Below the pieces are notes generated by a model. It saw only the letters and a program-made list of their open reading frames with translations, searched no databases and had not been told where the DNA came from. This document shows, piece by piece, positions 25,482 through 33,298 of a stretch of 64,000 nucleotides of DNA. Numbering within the stretch: position 1 is the first letter of the stretch; the number at the start of each line of letters is the position of its first letter. The translations under genes were made by a program, and so were the position numbers. The stretch comes from Bacteroidales bacterium (lineage in GTDB: Bacteria; Bacteroidota; Bacteroidia; Bacteroidales; F082), in NCBI GenBank assembly GCA_900769945.1, contig CAAGIO010000010.1:1-64000 (forward strand), given 5' to 3'.

Positions 25482-26909
25482 ATGAGAACTACCATAAGAT
25501 TCAGAAACGACGATAAGGTGAAGGCCAAGGTCTTCATTCTTGACAATATTGAAAACATCTCACAGCTTTGCCTCAACAGCAACGAGGAGGAATATGTGAG
25601 GAAGACATACGGAGAGTCGAACAGCGACATCATCACAATAAACCGATACACAGAATGTATCTATCTCTTTTTCATTGACATACAAGATGAGAGCAAGAGC
25701 ATGGAGGAATGTCGCAAGAGAGGGCACGAGATATGCAGGAGTCTTAACAAGAGTAGAGAGCAGGAGGTGTTGATAAAGACCATCGGGGTGAGACGCTGCG
25801 TCAAGATGTGGACTGCGGAAGGCATCATGCTTTCAAATTACAAGTTCGACAAATACCAGAGCCAATCCAAGGCTAACAGCCTGAGCACCATTTATTTTCT
25901 GGAAGGCACGGCATGCGATGACTGTGTAGAGAAGCAGAACATCACCGTTGAGGCTACGCTGATGGCGCGCGACCTTGTCAATGAGCCTGTCAACCATCTG
26001 AATGCTGAGCGGCTTGCCGAGACGATCAGTGAGAGGATCAGAGAGGTGGGCGGCAGTGCCGAGATTTTTAACAAGAAAAAGATTGAGGCGTTAAAGATGG
26101 GCGGAATACTTGCAGTCAATGCCGGCAGTGTTGACGAGCCCACATTCACCATCTTAGAGTGGGCACCGGACAACGCGGTGAACGACAAGCCTATAGTGCT
26201 GATAGGCAAAGGCATAGTGTTCGATACCGGAGGATACAACCTTAAGGGCTCACAGTCAATGAGTAACATGAAGGACGACATGGCTGGTGCTGCCACAGTA
26301 GCCTGTGCCATTTATGCTGCCGCAAAATCGAGGCTGCCGATACACCTGATAGCCTTAGTGCCTGCCACCGACAACCGCATCGACGGCAACGCACACGTCA
26401 CAGGCGACATCATCACTATGTTTGACGGCACCACCGTTGAAGTGCTGAACACCGACGCCGAAGGCCGCCTCATCCTCGCCGACGCACTGGCATACGCCAA
26501 GAAATACAACCCGCTGTTAGTCCTCGACTTCGCCACCCTGACAGGTGCTGCTTCAAACGCCTTTGGCCCTTACGCCACCGCCGTCATGGAGAAGAACGCA
26601 GGCGACTTCTTCAATATGATAGAGTCCGCGGGCGAAAAAGTGCATGAACGCATAGTGAGGCTTCCTCTCTGGGAAGAATACGGCAAACTCATAAAGTCGG
26701 ATGTCGCCGACATAAAGAACACTGGAGGCAAGTTCGGTGGCGCTATCAACGCCGGCAAGTTCCTTGAGCATTTCACCGACTACCCGTGGATTCATTTCGA
26801 CATAGCAGGCCCGGCATTCATTGACAGCGCCGACACGTACAGAAGCGCAGGAGGTACAGGTGTTCACGTCAGGACACTGATGAGGTTCTTCAGAGACTTT
26901 TGCAAATAA
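25482..26909 (+). CDS. pepA: Leucyl aminopeptidase family M17
   Basis: 475 aa from the ATG at 25482. A two-zinc aminopeptidase that trims N-terminal residues. The N-terminal domain is divergent; the catalytic domain has all signatures: 'IGKGIVFDTGGYNLKG', 'MKDDMAGAATVACA' and the family signature 'NTDAEGRLILADAL'. 'GYNLK' replaces the more common 'GISIK'. An ATG only two bases after waaA suggests co-transcription without functional relation. Confidence 0.93.
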   Translation: MRTTIRFRNDDKVKAKVFILDNIENISQLCLNSNEEEYVRKTYGESNSDIITINRYTECIYLFFIDIQDESKSMEECRKRGHEICRSLNKSREQEVLIKTIGVRRCVKMWTAEGIMLSNYKFDKYQSQSKANSLSTIYFLEGTACDDCVEKQNITVEATLMARDLVNEPVNHLNAERLAETISERIREVGGSAEIFNKKKIEALKMGGILAVNAGSVDEPTFTILEWAPDNAVNDKPIVLIGKGIVFDTGGYNLKGSQSMSNMKDDMAGAATVACAIYAAAKSRLPIHLIALVPATDNRIDGNAHVTGDIITMFDGTTVEVLNTDAEGRLILADALAYAKKYNPLLVLDFATLTGAASNAFGPYATAVMEKNAGDFFNMIESAGEKVHERIVRLPLWEEYGKLIKSDVADIKNTGGKFGGAINAGKFLEHFTDYPWIHFDIAGPAFIDSADTYRSAGGTGVHVRTLMRFFRDFCK

Positions 26910-26969
26910 AACGCACCAAGCCATTATGCCCCAATGACATAGACAAAGCCGTGAGGGGCTTCAAGAAAA

Positions 26970-27013
26970 ATATAAGAGCTGCCAGACTAAAAACAAGTTT
27001 GACAGCTCTTTTC
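26970..27013. terminator. Bidirectional terminator between pepA and the kinase gene
   Basis: An imperfect stem AGAGCTGCCAGACT / AGTTTGACAGCTCT with an A-rich loop and flanking A and T runs, between two convergent genes. Confidence 0.6.
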
Positions 27014-27015
27014 AA

Positions 27016-27972
27016 CTAATCCTTCTCTAAAAGATTATAACGCTCATTAATCTCATTTGTCTTTTCGAGTGAGCGTTGTGTCCAGACATCAAAGACAGCA
27101 TAGTGCAGAGGGTCATTCTGCGGATAAAGGCTCATGAAGGAGTCGCGGGTACGCCAAGAGTCATGTATCAAAGGATTTAAGATTTCATACACTTCAAAAA
27201 AAGTATTTGCTCCAGTTTCTTCCAAAGCCTTATCCCACGAGGCGAAATAGGCATCAAGTCGGGCGTTGACATCAGCAAGGGCTTGTTCCTGCTGCATAGA
27301 CGCGGACTTTTGTTCATGGCGGACAAGAAAGAATCCGACACACATCAGGGACAAAAGCAGACAAACGACAGAGATACGGCCTATCCATTTCGAGCAGCGC
27401 ATCCAAAAACGCTGTAAGACATTAGGGAAGAACAATCGAAACAGGTGTGACATCTGTTTAGCATCAGCCATGCTGTCGTCGGTCACGCACAAGCCGAAGT
27501 CTATCAGCTTGAGATACTTACCGTCGCGAGTAACGAGGATGTTATCAAGTTTCAGGTCATGGTGTTCCAGCTGCATGCTCTCCATATAATCCCTGACATC
27601 CTTCAATTGGTTCCACAGGCGCAATTTTGCTGCGTAAGTAGGGCGTGTGGCGAGCCATTGTCCAAGTGTTGTTCCGTCCACATATTCGATAACGATGCAG
27701 CGTCCGACATAAGGGACATCCTCTATCGAATAGGTCTCGACAATATTTGGGTGATGTAGGAGGAAGCCGATATGGAACTCACGTTCTTGAAGGAGCCGGT
27801 AGTCGGTAAGGTTTTGGCAGTCGTAGCTCAAGGATTTCAGCACGAACCATCTTCCATAACGTTTAGCGCGATACAACACATTACGCTTACGTGCTTGGAT
27901 AAGCGTTATCTCCGTCCATAAGGCGGTGAACTCTTCGGGGTTCAAGAAATCAGAGGTGGTTTCGGCTGTCAT
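27016..27972 (-). CDS. Membrane-anchored short Ser/Thr-kinase-like protein
   Basis: 318 aa. A kinase-like domain with the ATP Lys in 'GRWFVLKSL', the hinge 'IVIEYVDGTTLGQWL', catalytic loop HHDLKLDN (137-144) and DFG (158-160). Only about 38 residues separate DFG from a membrane helix (199-216, ISVVCLLLSLMCVGFFLV), so most of the C-lobe of a normal kinase, including any APE motif, is absent. The glycine-rich loop is not recognisable either. About 100 residues after the helix would lie outside the cytoplasm and hold no domain I know. Its ATG overlaps the upstream stop by 4 bases (ATGA), so it is coupled to the 203-aa gene. Confidence 0.85.
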   Translation of the reverse strand: MTAETTSDFLNPEEFTALWTEITLIQARKRNVLYRAKRYGRWFVLKSLSYDCQNLTDYRLLQEREFHIGFLLHHPNIVETYSIEDVPYVGRCIVIEYVDGTTLGQWLATRPTYAAKLRLWNQLKDVRDYMESMQLEHHDLKLDNILVTRDGKYLKLIDFGLCVTDDSMADAKQMSHLFRLFFPNVLQRFWMRCSKWIGRISVVCLLLSLMCVGFFLVRHEQKSASMQQEQALADVNARLDAYFASWDKALEETGANTFFEVYEILNPLIHDSWRTRDSFMSLYPQNDPLHYAVFDVWTQRSLEKTNEINERYNLLEKD

Positions 27973-28580
27973 AATATCTCAACACTATTTAAGCCATGTT
28001 TGCTGCCAGCCACGTATGAGGTAGTAGGCATGCCGCACCTCACTAGTCTGTCAAGATACATAGGCTGTCCCACAAAGAAACACGCAGCATCAAAGCGGTC
28101 GCCAGGAAGTAGCTTGCTGTTCTCCTGTTGCTCCACCTCAAAGCTAAGGTCTCCCAAATAGCGCACCACACATTTGCGGTTGGGCAGCCACGAAAGCAAC
28201 AAACGGTCACCGACATGTAAATCATCGACGCGAATGCCCTCACCCGGAAAAGAATGCGACTCCACTCCACCTGTGAACGCTAAATATGACAAATAGTCGT
28301 CCCAATCAGCATAACCGAGATACCTCGTCAATATCGTGAGCGTCGTCCTGTGCACCGTCTCTCCGGAATCAACATACCCCCAAAGTCGTTTCAAAGTGGA
28401 GGATGAAAGATTGTCATGCGTCTTATTCCATACTTCCATAGATAACATATCAAAATCTGAAGGGGAACATAAGCGACCCCCGAAGCGTTTCTCTACATCT
28501 AAACGCAGTTGCATTACTTCTGGACTTGATTTCTGCATAAACTGTCTGACTATATCGATTATTCTAAAAAACATTAACAA
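27969..28580 (-). CDS. Bacteroidales-type hypothetical protein (STLKRLWGY domain), kinase partner
   Basis: 203 aa. The N-terminal ~100 residues resemble a domain I know from many Bacteroidales regulatory and kinase-linked proteins: 'WNKTHDNLSSSTLKRLWGYV' followed by 'LTRYLGYADWDDYLSYL', a helical, possibly DNA- or protein-binding unit. The C-terminal half is beta-rich (LHVGDRLLLSWLPNRKCVVRY, LSFEVEQQENSKLLPGDRF). No signal or membrane helix. It is first in a two-gene operon with the membrane kinase and has a consensus promoter with palindromes. Function unknown; a regulator or substrate of the kinase is likely. Confidence 0.8.
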   Translation of the reverse strand: MLMFFRIIDIVRQFMQKSSPEVMQLRLDVEKRFGGRLCSPSDFDMLSMEVWNKTHDNLSSSTLKRLWGYVDSGETVHRTTLTILTRYLGYADWDDYLSYLAFTGGVESHSFPGEGIRVDDLHVGDRLLLSWLPNRKCVVRYLGDLSFEVEQQENSKLLPGDRFDAACFFVGQPMYLDRLVRCGMPTTSYVAGSKHGLNSVEIL

Positions 28581-28670
28581 CCATACATTAAATAATCGCT
28601 CTCAATAAAACAATTTCAAAAAGTCGCAACAGAAACAGCAATCCAACTAATTCAGATTCAAAAGTTTCTT

Positions 28671-28739
28671 GCACATGTGTATTGTTCTATTGTCGTACAT
28701 ACTATTTATGCGACAAAGATACAGAAAAACCACATGTGC
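28671..28739. repeat. Two CACATGTG palindromes flanking the promoter -7 element
   Basis: GCACATGTG at 28671-28679 and CACATGTGC at 28731-28739, 60 bases apart in inverted orientation. One sits in the promoter spacer, the other in the transcribed leader: an operator-like arrangement. Confidence 0.6.
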
Positions 28740-28743
28740 ACAA
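28714..28743 (-). promoter_or_regulatory. Consensus promoter of the kinase operon
   Basis: On the minus strand TTG (plus 28741-28743), a 19-base spacer, TATCTTTG (plus 28714-28721): one of the best promoter matches in the window. The leader to the ATG at 28580 is about 130 bases. Confidence 0.65.
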
Positions 28744-28942
28744 CATTGACACGCAAACAAAGAATAACAATAATTTTTTCATAGATTAAGTTATTAAGAT
28801 ACCGCCTACTCTAATAAGGATTTTCGGCTTACTCCTTTGGTTTCCGCAACAAAAGTATAGCTTTTCAAAACATAAAATAATTTCATTTTAGTTCATTTAA
28901 TATTGGGCAAATTATAGAAATAATTGGATAAATATGAACCCC

Positions 28943-29057
28943 AAAGTTGTCCCTCGTTGTCGTAAATAAAGCACGACAACATTGACAACCAATGACAACA
29001 TTTCATCACTCCTTAATAATGGTTGTCTAAAGTTGTCCCTCGTTGTCGTAAATAAAG
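28943..29057. repeat. 29-base direct repeat pair within a GTTGTC/GACAAC cluster
   Basis: Identical 29-base copies at 28943-28971 and 29029-29057, 86 bases apart, each with two TTGTC motifs. Between them lie three GACAA motifs and one more TTGTC, giving eight copies of TTGTC/GACAA in about 115 bases; GTTGTCG and CGACAAC at 28956-28980 can also pair as a hairpin. Confidence 0.85.
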
Positions 29058-29084
29058 AATATCAATCGGAATGAATAGCTTAAA

Positions 29085-29525
29085 TCACCTTTTATTCTTA
29101 AAAAATGAGGTGAGAAGCTCAAGGCATTCATCTTTGAGCACACCTTTCGTCACTTTTGTTTTCGGGTGAAGAAGGTTACCGAAGCGTGAGAAGCCGTTTT
29201 TGGGGTCATCGCAAGCCCAGACCACATTTTTAATATGGCAGTGTTCGAGTGCGCCGGCGCACATCACGCAAGGTTCCAATGTGACATACAGAGTGCAGTC
29301 GTCAAGATATTTAGAGCCGAGGGCGTTGCAAGCGGCGGTGACAGCCAGCATCTCCGCATGGGCAGTGACATCATGAAGCATCTCCACCTGATTGTGAGCA
29401 CGAGCAATAATCTTGCCGTTAACAACAATCACCGCACCGACAGGCACCTCGTCATCTTCGGCAGCCGCCACCGCCTCGTTCAAGGCCTGACGCATGAAAC
29501 CCTCATCAGACAAAGCAGAAATCAT
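29085..29525 (-). CDS. tadA: tRNA-specific adenosine deaminase TadA
   Basis: 146 aa. It deaminates A34 of tRNA-Arg(ACG) to inosine. Cytidine-deaminase fold with zinc motif HAE (DVTAHAEMLAV) and PCVMC (LEPCVMCAGALEHC), and the N-terminal 'FMRQALNEAVAAAEDDEVPVGAV' typical of TadA. Length is standard. It lies 2 bases downstream of the MORN lipoprotein gene, at the end of a long minus-strand run. Confidence 0.94.
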   Translation of the reverse strand: MISALSDEGFMRQALNEAVAAAEDDEVPVGAVIVVNGKIIARAHNQVEMLHDVTAHAEMLAVTAACNALGSKYLDDCTLYVTLEPCVMCAGALEHCHIKNVVWACDDPKNGFSRFGNLLHPKTKVTKGVLKDECLELLTSFFKNKR

Positions 29526-29527
29526 AA

Positions 29528-29959
29528 TCAGAACTCATTGGTATATAAAAGGTTACCCTCAGTATCATAGAACTTCCACAACCCAGAAGGCTTGCCATCA
29601 TGATAGTCGCCATCAATATTCAGCTGTCCGTTCTCATGATAAACGAGGCCGCGTCCTTCCCTCTTCCCATCAACAAAGGCGCCCACGCTATACAGGCTCC
29701 CGGAAGGATAATACGACTTAAACTCGCCCTCGCGCTTGCCGTCTTTGATATTTCCTTCCAGATTTAACGCCCCATTATCATGGAACCATTTCTCTGCCAC
29801 CCAGACTGAGTCGCTGCCCTTGACATCATAATAATATATTATCCATGGAGTGCCGTTCGACTCATGATACATATAGACTTTTTCAACTCTCTTCGTTTCT
29901 TCATTGCCGCAAGAGACAAACATTAAGGCGACAAAAACAAGATATAACAGCTTCTTCAT
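29528..29959 (-). CDS. MORN-repeat lipoprotein (YwqK-like)
   Basis: 143 aa from MKKLLYLVF at 29959; the signal peptide ends in a lipobox (LMFVSC). The body is four or more MORN-like repeats: 'WFHDNGALNLEGNIKDGKREG', 'YYPSGSLYSVGAFVDGKREG', 'YHENGQLNIDGDYHDGKPSG', 'FYDTEGNLLYT'. Relatives are loosely annotated as YwqK antitoxin-like, but no toxin is adjacent. Likely an outer-membrane or periplasmic protein of unknown role. One base separates it from the dihydroorotase stop. Confidence 0.82.
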   Translation of the reverse strand: MKKLLYLVFVALMFVSCGNEETKRVEKVYMYHESNGTPWIIYYYDVKGSDSVWVAEKWFHDNGALNLEGNIKDGKREGEFKSYYPSGSLYSVGAFVDGKREGRGLVYHENGQLNIDGDYHDGKPSGLWKFYDTEGNLLYTNEF

Positions 29960-29960
29960 A

Positions 29961-31340
29961 TCATCTAATAAACTCCAACTGTTTAGCACTCAATTTATTA
30001 TCAAACTTCCCATCACAGAACACAAGATTACCGTTGACAAAAGTATGTGTTACGGTATGATGGAAAGTCACGCCGGAATAAGGGGTCCAGCCACATTTAT
30101 AGAACACGTTTTCATCTGTGACGGTATGAGACTTATGAGGGTCAACAATCACGAGGTCGGCATAATAGCCTTCACGCACGAAGCCACGTCTATCGATAGA
30201 GAAAAGAGTGGCGACGTTATGAGACAGTTTCTCAGCGACTTTCGTCACATCTAACATGCCGTTACGCGACAGCTCAAGCATTCCGCAGAGCAGATGCTGT
30301 ATTGACGGCATACCGGAAGGCGCCGAGAGATATGGGCGCATCTTCTCCTCTAAAGTGTGCGGAGCATGGTCGGTACCGACGACATCAATACGGTTGTCAG
30401 CCAACGCATTAAGTAAAGCCTTACGGTCTTCATCTGACTTCACCGCCGGGTTACATTTTATCCTATTGCCAAGACGCGGATAATCATTATCATTGAACCA
30501 CAAATGGTTAAGACACACCTCGGCAGTGATTCTCTTTTCACTCAAAGGAAGGGCGTTGGAGAACAAGGGAAGCTCCATTGCCGATGTAACGTGCATCACA
30601 TGAAGACGACCATTGAGACGCGTTGCAAGCTCTACTGCCTTCGACGATGACTTATAGCATGCCTCTGCATTTCTCAGAAAGGGATGCACTGATGGAGGGA
30701 CATCATCAGGATTGAAAATCAAGCCGTTAGAATCATGCAACAACCTATTTTTTAACAGTTCGGTGTTATTCCGTATTGTGTTGTCATCTTCACAATGTGC
30801 GGCGACAAGGCAGGGAGACTCCTTAAACAAGCGGGCAAGGATGCCGTCGTCATCAACAAGCATATTGCCTGTGCTTGAGCCAAGGAAGACCTTTATTGCA
30901 CACACTTTCTTTGGATCGATGTTCAGCACCTCATCGAGGTTATTCTTTGAGACGCCAATATAGAAAGAATAATTGGCGAGCGAGTGTTCAGCAGCGATGT
31001 CGCATTTCTGCTGGAGCATCTCCCTCGACAAGGTAGGAGGGTTGACGTTAGGCATATCCATGAAAGATGTTACGCCGCCAGCAACAGCGGCACGGCTCTC
31101 GGAAGCGATATCCGCCTTATGTGTGAGACCCGGCTCACGAAAATGAACATGCTCATCAATAGCTCCGGGGAGCAACAACATTCCCGTGGCGTCGATAACA
31201 TCATAGCCTTTCCATTGTTCGTCAACACTATTTAATTCACCAGGGACAATTCTCTCGATGAATTCTCCCGATATGATAACACTTGCCAACAAAGTGTTAC
31301 CTTCGTTGACAAGTGTTGCGTTCTTAATGATATAGCCCAT
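29961..31340 (-). CDS. pyrC: Dihydroorotase
   Basis: 459 aa. The amidohydrolase that cyclises carbamoyl-aspartate in pyrimidine synthesis. Metal ligands: HVH in 'GAIDEHVHFREPGLTHKAD', a Lys in the 'VCAIKVFLGSS' segment, 'VAAHCEDD', 'LHVMHVTSAME', and Asp in 'VVGTDHAPH'. This is the long class I type (pyrC/pyrC2 group; other amidohydrolases such as hydantoinase are less likely). Its ATG overlaps the glycosyltransferase stop by one base (TAATG). Confidence 0.9.
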   Translation of the reverse strand: MGYIIKNATLVNEGNTLLASVIISGEFIERIVPGELNSVDEQWKGYDVIDATGMLLLPGAIDEHVHFREPGLTHKADIASESRAAVAGGVTSFMDMPNVNPPTLSREMLQQKCDIAAEHSLANYSFYIGVSKNNLDEVLNIDPKKVCAIKVFLGSSTGNMLVDDDGILARLFKESPCLVAAHCEDDNTIRNNTELLKNRLLHDSNGLIFNPDDVPPSVHPFLRNAEACYKSSSKAVELATRLNGRLHVMHVTSAMELPLFSNALPLSEKRITAEVCLNHLWFNDNDYPRLGNRIKCNPAVKSDEDRKALLNALADNRIDVVGTDHAPHTLEEKMRPYLSAPSGMPSIQHLLCGMLELSRNGMLDVTKVAEKLSHNVATLFSIDRRGFVREGYYADLVIVDPHKSHTVTDENVFYKCGWTPYSGVTFHHTVTHTFVNGNLVFCDGKFDNKLSAKQLEFIR

Positions 31341-32077
31341 TATTTCATTCTTGGTTTGATTTTACCTGTCATGCCTCTCCAGCGAAGGTTGATGACGCCA
31401 AAGATAGCCTCTTTGAAGATGCCTTTCGACATTTTCGATGTCCCTTCCTTTCTGTCGGTGAAGATGATAGATACCTCTTCAATGTTGAATCCAAGTTTCC
31501 AAGCGGTATATTTCATCTCTATCTGGAAGGCATAACCGATAAATTTTACTCTATCAAAATCTATGGTTTCCAAAACCTTACGCGTATAGCACACGAATCC
31601 GGCGGTAGTATCCCTCACATTGATACGGGTGACAAAGCGCACGTATGCGGAGGCATAATACGACATCAGCACGCGGCTCATTGGCCAGTTGACGACATTC
31701 ACACCACATTTGTAACGTGAGCCCACAGCGAGGTCAGCACCGTTGGCACAAGCGTCATGAAGGCGAATAAGGTCGTCAGGATTATGCGAGAAATCGGCAT
31801 CCATCTCAAAGACATATTGATAATCACGGGCTAAAGCCCATTTGAAACCATGAATGTAAGCCGTTCCGAGTCCAAGTTTTCCTTTTCTCTCTTCAATAAA
31901 AAGCCTGTCTGGGAACTCCTTCATGAGTTTTTTCACGATATCGGCGGTGCCATCGGGGCTGTTGTCCTCAACGACAAGGATATGGAAAAGCATCGGAAGA
32001 TTAAAGACATAACGAATGATTTTCTCGATATTCTCTTTCTCGTTATATGTCGGGATGATTACCAGATTTTCTGCCAT
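31340..32077 (-). CDS. Polyprenol monophosphomannose synthase-like glycosyltransferase
   Basis: 245 aa, family GT2 of the DPM1 type. N-terminal 'LVIIPTYNEKENIEKIIRYV', 'LVVEDNSPDGTADIV', the DXD metal motif in 'EMDADFSHNPDDL', 'AVGSRYKCG', and 'FQIEMKYTAWKLGFNIEEVSIIFTDR'. No C-terminal membrane helices, like DPM1. It should load a sugar (mannose in the prototypes) onto polyprenyl phosphate as donor for periplasmic glycosylation. Twenty-one bases downstream of the DUF5689 lipoprotein gene. Confidence 0.92.
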   Translation of the reverse strand: MAENLVIIPTYNEKENIEKIIRYVFNLPMLFHILVVEDNSPDGTADIVKKLMKEFPDRLFIEERKGKLGLGTAYIHGFKWALARDYQYVFEMDADFSHNPDDLIRLHDACANGADLAVGSRYKCGVNVVNWPMSRVLMSYYASAYVRFVTRINVRDTTAGFVCYTRKVLETIDFDRVKFIGYAFQIEMKYTAWKLGFNIEEVSIIFTDRKEGTSKMSKGIFKEAIFGVINLRWRGMTGKIKPRMK

Positions 32078-32098
32078 AACACTCTGATTGTAAGATGA

Positions 32099-33292
32099 TT
32101 ATTTTAATGAATATTCATTAGATTTTTTCATTCCGGGCTTACCAAGGTATGTTGTCAGCTCGCCTTTGACGGTCAGCTGCTTACCAAGGTTTTCAGGATG
32201 CTCGAAGAGGTTGATTGAGCGGATTCCAAATTCTGCGTTGCTTGGGAGATAAACGACAACACATTTGTTAATATCCGTTTCGTCAGCGTTGTCAGCAAGA
32301 ATGACATTAGCTTTATTTGAATCTACGTCAAAAGGAGCGTTCCAAGATATTTGGGAGTCATTTTCAATAAAGCCAGAGGAGATGTTTGCTGAGCCCACGA
32401 TATAACCGCTTATCCATTTTGCTTCGCTATCGCCTTGGTTTTCAATGGCTGCTCCTATATTATAAGGATCTTCTTCAGTGCCGGAGCCGCCGGGTTCAAC
32501 GGGAGGCATGCCACCGAAACGAGGACCATTCATCTTCACCTCCGACATTGAGCGGATAGTAAACTGCCACACGCTGTTTGAGCTGTAATAGGTCAAGATG
32601 CCTGTTATCGAGCCATTGCCTTGTGCGAGAGGCGTGTCAGCAAAACTTGCATAATTGCTGGTTCTCACTATCACGGAGGAGTCGAGCATCACGCCGTTAT
32701 CATCGTATTGAACAAGGGAGAACTGTCCGTAGCTGTCATCATAAGCATAAGTCTTATTCAGATGATAATCAGGGAACTCCACATTTTCGAAGGTGACGAG
32801 ACGGCAGATATAGTCGTGTGTGATGTCGGTAGTAGAGATGGTATCCGGGGCATAGTCCTTGCCGTTAGCGATGACGATGACATTATTCGGGTCGAGGTCC
32901 TGAATCTGAGGAGTGCCGCTGTATTCAGAGAGCATCGCGCCTTTGAGGTAAACCCTTATCGAGTCGCCAATCCTCAGGCCGCTTGTGGAGTTCATATACA
33001 GCTCGATGGCTTTGTCCCCATCTTGTACAAAGACCGCCTTATAAAGGTTGCCCGATGTCTCGTCAGCAGTGACGACGGCATAAAGAGAGGCATCGTCATT
33101 GAAACGATGGCTGCCTTCCATTGTCCACATATATAATAATGTGTCAACAGAATAGACTTGACCGACAGGAAGGGTGAAATCCACGTTCGGCGTTGGATAG
33201 TTGTTCTCCTTCGCATTTTTATTGACGCATGAGGTTAACATCAAAAAAGACATCAACACAAACAAGGAGTATTTTCTAATATTTGTTAACAT
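32099..33292 (-). CDS. DUF5689 / DUF6359 lipoprotein
   Basis: 397 aa. Signal peptide with lipobox (LMSFLMLTSC). A DUF5689 OB-fold-like domain spans about residues 45-230 ('LYAVVTADETSGNLYKAVFVQ', 'LRIGDSIRVYLKGAML', 'GTPQIQDLDPNNVIVI'). A second OB-like unit (DUF6359 type) follows at about 265-395 ('WISGYIVGSANISSG', 'VILADNADETDINKCVVVYL', 'LTVKGELTTYLGKPG'). OB folds of this kind are common in extracellular nucleases and nucleic-acid binders of Bacteroidetes. Paralogous to the next gene; third in the receptor operon. Confidence 0.82.
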   Translation of the reverse strand: MLTNIRKYSLFVLMSFLMLTSCVNKNAKENNYPTPNVDFTLPVGQVYSVDTLLYMWTMEGSHRFNDDASLYAVVTADETSGNLYKAVFVQDGDKAIELYMNSTSGLRIGDSIRVYLKGAMLSEYSGTPQIQDLDPNNVIVIANGKDYAPDTISTTDITHDYICRLVTFENVEFPDYHLNKTYAYDDSYGQFSLVQYDDNGVMLDSSVIVRTSNYASFADTPLAQGNGSITGILTYYSSNSVWQFTIRSMSEVKMNGPRFGGMPPVEPGGSGTEEDPYNIGAAIENQGDSEAKWISGYIVGSANISSGFIENDSQISWNAPFDVDSNKANVILADNADETDINKCVVVYLPSNAEFGIRSINLFEHPENLGKQLTVKGELTTYLGKPGMKKSNEYSLK

Positions 33293-33298
33293 GATATA

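Larger units (their letters stand above)
28581..29084. other. 504-base intergenic region with promoter, palindromes and a repeat cluster
   Basis: No gene seen on either strand. It holds the minus-strand promoter at 28714-28743, two CACATGTG palindromes, a TTGTCG/CGACAA inverted pair at 28690-28716, and, at 28943-29057, a cluster of GTTGTC/GACAAC motifs including two copies of a 29-base direct repeat. No terminator hairpin for tadA is obvious. Confidence 0.7.

Noticed and set aside
28943..29057. CRISPR array
   Set aside because: Only two copies of the 29-base repeat, no regular spacers and no cas genes nearby.
29528..29959. Antitoxin of a toxin-antitoxin pair (YwqK-like annotation)
   Set aside because: It is a lipoprotein with MORN repeats and has no toxin-like neighbour; the annotation is only by loose similarity.
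32992..33216. Short minus-strand frame inside the DUF5689 lipoprotein gene
   Set aside because: A shadow in another frame of a well-supported gene.
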